Below are positions 21,176 to 32,350 of a stretch of 64,000 nt of DNA, piece by piece. Within the stretch, counting starts at the first letter, position 1; each line of letters begins with the position of its first letter. Made by a program: the position numbers and the translations under genes. The notes under the pieces are model-generated. The model saw only the letters and a program-made list of their open reading frames with translations. It ran no database searches and was not told the origin of the DNA. This stretch comes from Lomentospora prolificans (lineage: Eukaryota; Ascomycota; Sordariomycetes; Microascales; Microascaceae): assembly GCA_029532625.1 (NCBI GenBank), contig JARFXM010000009.1, forward strand, positions 496,001-560,000, in the 5' to 3' direction.

Positions 21176-24100
21176 GGTGGGTGGATGTTGCTACGTTCTC
21201 GACTCCTGGTTTGCTAAGTAAAGTGAAGGAAGGGATGGTTGGGTCTTTTATGTTCAACAGAATACTGAGAACAGAAGAATAGGGAATGAATCAAGGTATA
21301 GAAAGGGGTTCGTTGGGAAGGGAGGATGTCCTCTTGAGAGGCTCCTGTTGGAGATGGGGACCAAAGGCGTTTAGCCTTAGGGATATTGGACCTGAGAAGG
21401 CAAGAGGAAGAAGCTTGCAGTTGCTGATGGAGACAGGAAAATAATCCAGGTGGAAAAGAGGAGGATGGAAGAAGAATTATATACATCTTGGGAGACTACG
21501 CCTGGCCTGGCGAGAGGAACAGAGAGCCAGCAGAGAGAGAGCAGAGCAGAGAACACGGAAACTCCTCAGTGGACAAATTTCCTAAACCGGAAAGTGAGCA
21601 TGCGACAGAGCGCCTGGTAGGTACGAGGGAGTGTAGGTGTAGTGCAATGGAGAACCTTTTCTTTTTTTTTTCAGTAGGCGCGCCCAAAGGGGTGTAGGTT
21701 ATTAGGTCAAGAGCAAGCGTGTAAGTTGAGATGCATGGAAGGAAAGTAGAGTACATGGCATGGGTTCGACGATTCTGCAAGGGTGTGGCGGGTGTGCGAT
21801 GTGGAGGGATTGGGGGGTGGGGGTGGGGTGGGGGGTGGGGGGTTCAGTCTGCATCTGAGATGTACTGTACATCTTCTGTTTCACTAGGGCAAAATGGGAC
21901 CCAAAGGCGTGGGTCTTGGATGGAATCTCGGTGGATATTGATCAATGTGAGATCCCATGAGATCAATTGATGGGACTAGAGGGTGCTGGGTGGCTTGAGT
22001 GGGCGGCGGCAGAAAGGCGAGGCGAGGGGCAATAGCCTGGCGGAGGCAAGGGTGGCCAGCTCGCGGCCAGAAGCAACGACTAATCATTGATGCTGCAATA
22101 AACTAGTAGCGACAAGGTCGATGTCGAGCCAACGTGCATCTTTTCCCAACCCAGATACCGACGACGAGCGTGCGCTCAAAGTTGAGGTGGGGTGTGGCTC
22201 GACAGACGTTCAATGGGGGGAACCTTGAACAGCGCAGCGATACAAGTCAAAGTCTGCCTACCAATATACGAACAGAGAAGATTATCCCGATGCGCGCTAC
22301 TAATTACGCTTGAACGTCTAGGTTTACGTCGAACGACACGCCAAGAACGGAATCTAGCGCAAATTAGCCAGCGATCCAGCACTCTTCCGTTCGTTCAAAG
22401 GGTTGTTCATTGCAGAACGCTAATCGCGCACTCGATGCTTTACCGAAGTCGAGAAACAGTCTCTAGTCATCGAACCTAGTCCGTGGATTAAAAGTTTCCG
22501 CTCTGGCATAACGGCGGTGTGTCTTGGCTGACGATAACACACCGGGAGACTCAATGCGACCCTACGAGTGAGTCTCCCGACATTCCAACACCAAGAGGGT
22601 AGCTAGGCACACGACATGGAGAGAGCGTTGTGTCCAGACGGGAGGCCCATTGCGCGGCGCTAGAAAATTCCTGTGCCTAACCGGTCTGGGCATTACCCAC
22701 AGAGTTAGAGATGGAAGGTTAAAACGAGAAGCTCCAAGGGATCCATTGAAGCGCCTAGTCTGCTGGGCGCATCGCGGGCATCACACTATTCTTCTTAGCG
22801 TTCTAGTCTATGCACTCTAAGCTGTACCGGTAGCCAGCACATTCAACCGATGGGCAAGCAAGGCCACAACCTACCGCTGGTGCTATTTTATTTCTTTCTT
22901 GGTTGCTCTGGCGAAGCACACGTCTCCTTGTCAGGAAGCTTTTGAGTATTTGCTGGCCAAGTAATAAATTGCGGCGTGGCCATGAAGCCTGGAGCCTGTA
23001 AGAAAATCGGACGGCCCCGGATTCGTCTGCTTGGGAACAAAGCAGGCAGCAAGCATTCGTACCATCCAGTCCGACAGTCGCACTTCGCATCCGCGCTCTC
23101 ACGTTTGATATCCAGGGACAGAGCACGACGGCCAGAAAGATAGCTACGTAATGGACGTCAAAGACCATCGCTTGTACGTCCAATGATGATGATCAATACG
23201 AGTCCCTGCGTGACGTGAGATGAAGAAACTTCGTAAGTGTGGTGCTGCCCCAAACTTCGGATAAGCCGCTCATGTGCTGCATCGGAACATTGGACTGGCT
23301 CTCTTGATTTGTGAAGTTTTGATGGTTCCATTGTTTTCACTGCACTGCCACCAGTAACGCCTTGGCAAGTTTGCACACAAACCCTAAAGTGGGAGTCGGC
23401 GTACGCTGGTCGCCACTTCCTTGAAGACTCGCTCCTATGATCTGGTGGTTCCCTGCCGCCCTTTGTGGGCTCCGAGAGAACATGAGCCGGGATTTCTATT
23501 CTTGATTTTCAAACTCGCCAGTTTTCTCAAAGTACGTCTTGGGGAAATTCAAGCCGCCCCAGCATCCAGTGGCGAAACGTCAGCTTGACAGATTCGGGAA
23601 AAGTACTGTACTTCATCAGGGACCATTCAATAGAGCCAATTGGAAGCTTGAATTGGTGCACACGTTTAGCTGTTGGTTCCCTGATTGGCTAAGGAGAACG
23701 CTCCCGTGTTAGTGCGATTAGCCTCCAGTGACGACGGGACGATGGTACCTTGAAGTGTTGTGTAAGCTCTAGTTTAGTTTTGGTACCAGGGATTTTTCCA
23801 TTCTCCACCTAATACCCGAGTCAGGCAAATCGGAGCCTCACATCTCAACACGTGCGTACGGCTTCTTGGAGAAGGGGCTCGACCTCTTGCCTCGCAGTGT
23901 ACGTGCATTGTCTGGAAACCCCCAGATCACGCCTAATTGATATCCTTACTTCGAATTCGAATTCGCGTGGCTTGGCACTCCAGAACGCTGGTAAGGGGCC
24001 TTGAAGCTCCATCACAAGCGGCTCATGCTGATTCAATCCTTCTCATATCGATTTGCTTGACGGTTCATCCGTCGAGGTCACTCATGCATGCCATGCCATA

Positions 24101-26764
24101 CATTCAGTCAACATCCCACATCTTTGACCCGAGCTCAGCTGGCTCTTTTTGGCCGAGCTTTGACCCCCGCATCGCCCCGGCCGGGTGGATATCCGCAGTT
24201 CCCCCAATTTATCGGGCGTGCCTCTCGCGATGATGGTTTTAGATCTAAATAGTCAATCTCAATGGAGTCGACCGAGCTGTGGGGACCCTGGGCCTCTGTC
24301 TCGAGAGCCTATCAGCATCCCACGCGGTTTTCGGTGATGCTTTGGGTTTAGCGCGTAGCGTTTTCGCGCTCGGAACCAACCCCGGTCATATCTTCTGCTC
24401 GGGCTCGTGGCCCGAATATCGCTCCACCAGCTCTCCTCTTCGTTTCCATAATCAACCGCACGATTAAAGTAGCGTTCCCGGATATGCATATATCGCCGAA
24501 CAACGCAGCCGAGTGCTGTCTGCGACTGGGTGCCGTTCGAACGCGGACCCGGGAGGATAATGCTCTTTAATCTGGCGTTCTTTGAGCTGGAGTCCATCCT
24601 GCGGATGGCTGCCCATCCTTTCAAAGGCCTGGCGGAATTCATTATTGATATCGATATTGATGATCGTGACGTCTGGTTGCCGGTCTAGATTAAAATGTCA
24701 GCTCAAATCCTACTTCAGGCTCTTCACCCTACTCGAGTTTCCCAAGACAGGAATTACACTCGTACTAGCCCATGGCCACAAAAGCCGGATGCTTCTGATG
24801 ATTGGAGAGTATCATTAAATACCGAACCCCAGGTCAATCCCAGTGTTCAGAATGTAAACCGTCACTAAGTCTGGAGGCGCAAAGGCTTCCGTCTCACCTT
24901 CTCGGCCACCAAGTATGGCTACTAGCGCTGGCGATGGCGGTTTTGCGTTCTCTCCTGGGACCATCTTGGGACTTCAGCTGCACCTTCATGCCTCGTTTCC
25001 GTGGTGCGGCCATGCCGAGGAAAGAATTCCGACACACCATCCTATTCGAAGGTGCTGTTACGTTCTGCCTCGTTCCGTAAGCCGTGGGGAATGTTGTGGC
25101 GCCATGTAATTCCCTCCACTACTTGTTTCCGTATGCATCCTTCGGTTAGATGTTATTACATAGTGAGTATTCAACTCGCCTCCCTAGACTAGGGACCCTT
25201 TCCAATCCCTCAAGGCTAAAATTGAATTCGGTGTCGACATCAGTAACTCGGCGTTACTACAGCTTCCGAGTGAGACAGCTCTTCCTCCTCTTGTCTATGG
25301 TTTCCCACCAGCTGGAATGCACCAAGCTCGAAGACACAGGAGCAGATTACTACTTTGGTTACCGGCATCGAACCCAATGTAACAATGAACTCTATGCTCG
25401 GAGGCCAAGAGGCCAAGAGCGGAAACATCGCCAAGGGGATCGCCAAGTCTGACTGCCGAACGTAGACTTGGATTCCCTATCCGTACCCCCGTTTGCTTGT
25501 ACTGTACCTGTGCGTGTTCCCTTTTCATCCACTGAAGATGCGAAATCCTCCGAGTTGTGGCTGGCCACCACGTCCTTCCACAAGGTGCAGCGGACACGCC
25601 CCCTCTCATTTAGCCACTCCCTTAACAGACCGGCCCGTGAGAGGTTGCATCGCAATGGAACTTGGCTCGCCACTCTCCTCGTTTTTCTCCCTGAGAGGGG
25701 AAAGTGCTCACGCGAGCAAGGGAAAGAGCCATCCTTCCCCAGAGCTGCCTGCTCTATTGTTTTGCTGCAGATACTGGTCCTGGAGCGGAATCTTGCCTCT
25801 ACTACCTCTCCGTTAATATGGTGGCAGAATTAGATTCTTCTGAGTGCTAACTTTCTATGCGAAGGCACTGATTCTGGGGGATAACTTTTACGAAGTTACG
25901 AAGATCTGTTCCCGAATTGGACCTACTTCGTCCCAAATATTAGTACCGAGGCGGTATTCAAGGGCGGAAGGCTGGCCCAAAAGACCGAAAACGGGGGCCA
26001 TGGCTCCTGGGCTTAATGAGTACACACTCGCCTACCGAGCCTGAACTGGGAAGTGTGGCTCGAGACCCGATCATCTATCTAGACGCAAGTGGGAACTCGG
26101 TGAAGAGTTGTGGAGGAGCGTAATAGGCGAACTCCTTCTGAGTTCCGCCGATGAACCGGTGGAACGGGGCTACCCGATGGATGGATCAGGTAAGACGGCT
26201 CGAACTCCAGCTGGCCAAGATTGCAGGGGTTCATTACTACCGGAGCCGCCCTTGGGATTTCTTGGCTAACTCGACTCGAGTTTGACAGCTGAGTGATGTT
26301 GGCAGCCCTTTGCACCTCCACCTGTTACTTCGTAGGCGGTGGAGGAAGTGATGAGGGCAGCCAACGAGAGCAAAGGAATCAGCCACATGGTCCGAGGCTT
26401 AACTCGGACCCGGATTCCCAGCTCGGCCAGCCAGATCCACGCTCCCCCCTCCAAAAAGCATCCCCGAGGTTCTTAAAATGCCGGCAATTAAAACGTCGGC
26501 GACGCCATATTATAAGAATTACGATAGAATTTTCACGCTTCACTGGCGTAATGTGCGGAGGGAGCAAATCGTGGCGAGCCCTGCTGGCTCTTCTTGCCTA
26601 GGCTGCCTGGGGGAATCGCAATCATATTACCACTTCATCCTTCAACGAGTGCGAGATTTTTGGTGCAAAGTACTCTACATCCCCTTTCGCTTCCATCCGT
26701 CGGCATTAGCGAATACTTGCAGAAGACTAGTAGATCCCAACTCAGCTGGGCCTTGTTCGGTTCC
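21176..26764. other. Gene-poor stretch of about 5.6 kb
   Basis: It separates the start of the phosphate permease gene from the 3' end of the GH31 gene. Both strands carry only short frames (up to about 126 codons) without domains. The first part must include the permease promoter. A G-rich tract lies at 21812-21842. I saw no transposase or reverse transcriptase motifs and no clear terminal repeats by eye. Confidence 0.5.
21812..21842 (+). repeat. G-rich tract with quadruplex-forming pattern
   Basis: Five G runs of 6, 5, 4, 6 and 6 separated by single T bases. This fits a G-quadruplex motif with one-base loops. It lies 637 bases upstream of the phosphate permease start codon. Confidence 0.85.
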
Positions 26765-29700
26765 TCAGTCGAAAAGAGTGGCGACCTTATCCATCAGGAA
26801 GCTCATCGAATCCGCCGTGAACGGGATCTCCGCCGCGCCAGTCTTACTGTACACTTTGAAGACACCCTCAACGCCCAGAGCGTCTGTCTGGACCAATACG
26901 GTCTCCTCATCGCCGTTTGTCCTCATAGTGATGACAGCGACCTCGCCATCCGCCCTGAGATACTCGAATCGGGACTCCTCGACGGCGTAGCTAGGGTAGA
27001 ACTCGATCTCGAGAGTGGGCTTCCACTCCTCGATCCACTTGGCGTTACCCTGGTAGATGTCACCCGTGGGAATGATGGAACCTTCGCGCACGTAGACGGG
27101 CATCTCGTCAAGGGGTAGTGCGACCTCAATCTCGGAGCCTCCCTCGTATACCGCCGTCTTGTTAAACCAGTCGACGAACTTGTGCGACGTTGAGTTCTCA
27201 CCGGCGTCAGGGAAGTAGACCGTTCTGACGCCGCCCTCTGCAATAAAAGGGGCAACCAAGAACTCGGCCCCGAATGCATATGCGTCGCCCGTCTCGTAGA
27301 TCTTGGAGTCACCGGGGTATTCTAAGAAGAGGGCGCGGATGACGGGGAGACCCGTCTGAGTAGACTGGTAAGTGTAGGAGCGAATGTATGGGATGAGGCG
27401 AGTATGCCACTCAGCCGTCTTCTTCAGAATCTCGACAAGGTCGCTGCTGTACGGATCATACCACGGGGTGTGACCATCGCCAACCATGATTTCCTGCAGG
27501 CTCAAACGTAAGAAAAAAAAAAAAAAAGTAGTGCATAGCAGCGGGGTTATCGCAACTTACATAGTGAGGCGAGAAAGCGCCAAACTGCATCCAGCGCGCC
27601 CAGAGCTCCTCCCCGGGAGTGGTCTCGTCGGGCCTCGTGTAGCCGCCAATGTCTGATCCCCAAGTGGAGAAGAGTAGAAGACCGGCACGGATACCAGAGG
27701 CGACGGAGAAGGCCAGGCCTTCCCAATCGGCTTGGGAGTCGCCGTTCCAGACGGCAGTGAGCGAACGGGCACGGTCGACAACGGATCTAGAGAAGGAGAA
27801 GAAGTTACCGACGCCCCACTTCTCGACCATGACGTCGTAGCAAAGCTGCTGGAAGATGGTGTTTTGGATGTTTTGGAGCTCGTCTATCGGGTTTGGGGGG
27901 CACAAAGTCAGTTCCCAGCCGCACAATCATACGGAAAGCGCACCCGCGACAAACTTACCGGGAAGTTCGTGCTCCTCGCCACGGTCAATCTTGAAACCCT
28001 TGACTCCAATATCGGTGAAGTAGCGGAGCCTCTCCTCGAAGAAGGCGTAGGCCTCGGGGATGGTGAGGTCCAGGGCGGGGCCGAGGAACTCTTCGCCGTC
28101 GATACCGGGGAAGAGCCAGTCGTTCTCGAGGGCGGTCGTGTAGAGCTCGGTATCCAAGAAGGCCCTGTTAGCGACCCAGACCTGGGAGAAAAGATGCGGT
28201 TAGTAACGAAGTCGCGAGGCAAGGGGGAGTTAGTCGGTGGGCGAACCTGGAAATCGTAACCCCATTCGGAGATGTTGGCGATGAAAGCCTCTGGGTCGGG
28301 GAAGAACTCGGGGTCGAAGTCAAAGTTCCCGAAGGACATGTTTCCAGTTCCGTATGGCCCTGGATCGCGCGTTAGTCACCGCCTATTCACAGGATCTGCC
28401 AGGGTATCGACATACTATCGGCGAACATGCCGGTGGCGCGAATCTCGTTATAGTACAGGTGGTCGACGATATCGTATAGGTTCTCCTCGGCATTCTCGAC
28501 GCTTCCATGGAAGTCCCGCAGGATGTTATCCGACCAGAACACAGGCCCGTACCCGGAATCCGGCGGCAGCTCGGGCTTGGACGACAGCTTCGCGTACTCC
28601 ATCAGCAGGGCCTTGAGGTCGCGGTTGTAGAGCACCTTGTAGCTGACCTCCTCGTCGGCGGCGAAGGAGAAGCTGGCGGTGGTGCCCTCGAAGACAAAGG
28701 TGCCCATGGCGAGGGTGTCGACGTAGACGCCGAAGCCGGAGCGGGTGAAGAAGAAGGGGGCACGCGCATTGGCGTAGTTTATGCCCTGCTGCTCGCCGAA
28801 GAGGCCCTTTACTTCAAAGGTTATGTCGTGGTTGGCGATGGAGCCGTTGAAGGGGTATTCCCAGACGCCGTAGATGATGTCGCCCTCCTCGAAGGTGAAA
28901 CTGGAGGTGGTGATGACGCCAGTGAAAGGCTCTTCGGGCTCGGGCTCGGGCTCGGGCTCAGGAATGGGCTCTGGTTCTTGGGGAGTTTGTGGCTCCTCTG
29001 GTTGAGGTTCCGGTTCCGGTTCGGGTTCAGGTTCGGGCTCTGGCTCAGGTTCCGGTTCGGGCTCCGGTTCGGGCTCCGGTTCTGGCTCAGGCTGAGGTTC
29101 TGGTGTTTCTGGGGTCTCGGGGTTTTCGGGCTCAGGCTCAGGTTCGGGCTCTGGCTCCGGTTCTGGTTCAGGTTCTGGTTCAGGTTCTGGCTCTGGCTCT
29201 GGTTCCGGTTCCGGTTCAGGTTCGGGATCAGGCTCCTGATCAGGGTCTGGCTGAGGTTCCGGTTCAGGCTCGGGCTCTGGTTCTGGCTCGGGCTCTGGTT
29301 CTGGCTCGGGCTCCGGTTCAGGCTCCGGTTCAGGCTCTGGTTCAGGCTCAGGCTCCGGTTCCGGCTCAGGTTCCGGCTCCGGATCCTCAATCACAACGTC
29401 CCCCTCGTCACTTCCCGGAGCCTCTTCACCGGGATCGTCAGGGATCGGCACATCAGGAACAAGGCCCCCGCCCTGTTCGGGGACCTCCGGGACAGGTTCC
29501 CCTACTTCTATGGGAGTATCCGGAGCTGGAAGCTCGTCACCGGGGTCCTGAAGCGGAACGATATCGACCTGGACCACTCCAGGAGAGACCTCGGTGTACC
29601 GAACAGTTGACGCGACGCGCCTCTTGTGCTCGTCTGCGCTCGCGGCAAAAAGAGTCTTGTCCCCAACGGAACCGGAGTAGATGGCGTTGGAAACAGAAAA

Positions 29701-29823
29701 GGCACCCTCCCGAAAAACGAGGGAAGAAGAACCATCGTCAGCGGTGGAGACGCGAAGAGCGTTCGCAGACGGAATGATTGTCCCTGCGATGAGGAGGGAG
29801 GCGTATAGGAACAGGCCCTCCAT
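26765..29823 (-). CDS. Secreted glycoside hydrolase family 31 (alpha-glucosidase/alpha-xylosidase-like) with Pro-Glu repeat, 5 exons
   Basis: Exons inferred at 29823-28416, 28359-28247, 28181-27959, 27883-27561 and 27493-26765 give 931 aa. The ATG at 29823 opens a signal peptide (MEGLFLYASLLIAGTIIPSA); the upstream codon at 29844 is TTG. An N-terminal beta-sandwich is interrupted by about 150 residues of Glu-Pro repeats (residues 147-298). The barrel carries the nucleophile Asp573 in GFKIDRGEE and the acid/base Asp630 in WNGDSQADWEGL, followed by WGSDIGGYTRPD and the substrate-loop motif FGAFSPHY. C-terminal beta domains follow (YFPDAGENS, GGSEIEVALPLDEMPVYVREG). The reaction is hydrolysis of alpha-linked sugars, outside the cell or at the wall. 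Glucosidase, xylosidase and sulfoquinovosidase activity cannot be separated by eye. Confidence 0.88.
28930..29385 (-). repeat. Pro-Glu (EP/QP) coding repeat in the GH31 gene
   Basis: About 456 bases of near-tandem six-base units encode mostly EP dipeptides with occasional QP, DP and short NPETPETPE-like interruptions. Third positions vary (CCG, CCA, CCC; GAG, GAA), so the repeat is kept at protein level rather than being a fresh expansion. Confidence 0.95.
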
Positions 29824-32350
29824 TTTACTTGGAAGAGAATACAATGGTTGACAGCTAACACGCGAAACGAGTGACGAGGAAAACCGAGGGCTGTCTCCTT
29901 CTCGGCGAGGTAGATCTAAAGAATCGGAGAGGGTTTCACGATCCGATACAGCTCACCTCTAGAAGCCTTGGAGGGAATCAAATGAGGGGGGCATAGGGAG
30001 GGGGAGCTTTATTCCTGAGCTTATATATTGGCTCATTCTCCAATCCGTTTTTGCTACGAGTTCTACGGACGGGCAGCATTTTGGACGAGCCACCGCTGCA
30101 GGTACATATTGCATCGCAACCGTCAATACCACACGGTAAGAAGTAGCAAAGGATCGCCGGGAGAGCGAATAATCAAGCCATGGCACGCTAGCACGGCCTT
30201 CTACTAGAAGTTGCGAGGAGGCGGGCAGTCCTTCTCCCGTTCGAGGCTCGCTTTGCATGTCGGGCGGCTGGATGGGGCAGTTCCTCTCCCATCTCATATC
30301 AGTGGTTCATACCGAAGGCATACAGCGACACCATCTCGCTCAATTCTACCCGCTCTCTCTTGGGTAAGAATAACGTGCTAGGGTCGTATCAATTCAGGCC
30401 GAGGGCCTGTTTTGTTCGTCTTTTTACTCTGGCCAACTATCGCAATGGCGTTTGTGTCCCGACCATCATTTACGGCACGCTATCTCGTACCTTCTTTTCC
30501 TTCCCTCCTTTTGTGTTTCTTCTTCCCGCTTGTTTCTCGCCAGACAAGAAGAGCCTACGGCCCGGATGATGTTCTTTTTGTTTCCTTGTCCTGCCCGTCT
30601 TGTTCTTGCTCCCGCGCGTATTCCTATTTTCCCGAACAACCCGATTCCCGGGAGCAATTCAATTCATCCTGGGACGGCAAACTCTAATCAGCTCATAGGG
30701 GTTTCCAGGCAAGGTAACGATTGAAGGAGAATTTACTGTCCGTCTTGCAGATAATGGTCCTGCCGGAGTATATTGGCATGCGCCTATATGCTCCGTCCGT
30801 CCCCTCTCCAAGGCGGTCTCGTCAAGATCGGCTCTCCTCTTTGTCGGATAAATCCATGCGTGGTTTATTTATCCCGGATCCGTCCAATTGCTCGCCGTCT
30901 CTCGTCTCGCCTTGTTTTCCTTTCTCACCGACGATTATCTTCCTAGACGTTGATCGGTGTTACGCTGACATACATGGTACAGTGGCTCGCGCAAACTGCC
31001 CAAGACCGCGTACACTTTGAGCAGATCCAAGTGCTCGATCGGATATCTACGTGTATTCGTGATGGAGGAGCATACCAATTGAGCTTCGAATCCAACTCCC
31101 GATAGCTCAATGGCGCAAATTGCCCAATGACAGTCCGAGGTTGCGCCATCTCCCGTCCAGCAGCTAAACATAGCGAATCTTCACATCAACACGGCCGCGA
31201 CTCATCCGCCTTGGCCATCAGTAATACTAACATCCTTCCCGGGCCGCGGGATATTCCTGTGATTTTATCCCATCTCTCCTCTGCTCTCCTGATGTTTGTG
31301 CCCCCTCTCCTTCAGCAAGCCTTGGTATTTCCCACCCTCCTCCGGCCATCAGCTATGGCCCGGGTAAGTTGCATAAACCAACCATGTACCTCCATAAGAA
31401 ACCACTGGGGTGGTACCCGGTGAGTGAACGAGTGGGAGGGTGTATTCTTAGTGGCAACGCCGCGCGATATCAAAATCTCGCCAACGGTCCTGTTATGGCG
31501 AGCCCGGTGAATGGGCTCGCAGATTGTTTCCTTGACTTAGCCTCCCGGGCAGGGATAATTAGACGAGCTTCGCCTCCGATGTCCGTTGGTATCTCTCCTT
31601 CCTAAAAAACCTCCTCGCTCTGGATCCCCGAGTAAGGACTTGACGTAGTCTCCCACCGCTAAAAGGTGTAGAATATGATCTGTGGCACGATGGACTATAG
31701 AGATTGATCCTGAAAGACACACTGGAAGAGGAACGAACTAATCTAGTAAGTACGTAGGTTAGAGGGAGGTTTAAGAGATTATATATATTAGCATGCGTAG
31801 CAAAAGGTATCTCTGCGTTGTGCTTGTGAAGTGGCTTCAGGGGAGGGGATGTTGCACGCGGGTTTGCGAACGGGAATCCGCTTGTTCCCCCTCTCCTCGG
31901 TAGTCCTAGTATGCGTAGTAGATGGATCATTCGGCATCATTCTGCCTGTAATTCAATAAACGAGGCAGGTTTCGGTTGTCGTTGCTTGTAAATCGGCATC
32001 GCTGGCTGTTATCAAAGCGTGCAACTTGTGCGATGGGGTGTCAACGATAAGTTCATTTAGACTTTTGAAAAAGATTTTGCCATCTCTTGTTCTAGGCTAT
32101 CGTCATAGCTATAGTTTGGATTGACGCCACCCTTGTTGGCAGACCCGCGTCAACTCCCGGTGATATGGTGCATAATCTGACATTTCTTTAACTGGACTGA
32201 CTTTTGCGAACAAAACCCCAATCCAGCCACTTGCTTGGCTGGCTAATATGTCTGAGTCAATATGAACGACAAGTAAGAAGTAACAAGAAAGAAATAAAGA
32301 AATAAGAAAGAGAGAAAGTGCTCTTCCGAGAGCACGTTCTCGACGTCCCA
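29824..32350. other. Intergenic, about 2.5 kb, upstream of the GH31 gene
   Basis: It contains the GH31 promoter and the 3' flank of the membrane protein gene. A small frame at 30445-30687 begins with ATG and has a hydrophobic stretch, but has no supporting context. No gene that I would defend. Confidence 0.5.

Noticed and set aside
22803..23183. 126-codon minus-strand frame with a hydrophobic start
   Set aside because: Starts at TTG; no family match or splice context.
28507..29610. Long plus-strand frame of 367 codons rich in Arg, Phe, Gly and Leu
   Set aside because: It is the antisense shadow of the Glu-Pro repeat in the GH31 gene.
30445..30687. Small ATG frame with a hydrophobic stretch upstream of the GH31 gene
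   Set aside because: No cleavage-like signal or conserved feature; likely CT-rich promoter DNA.
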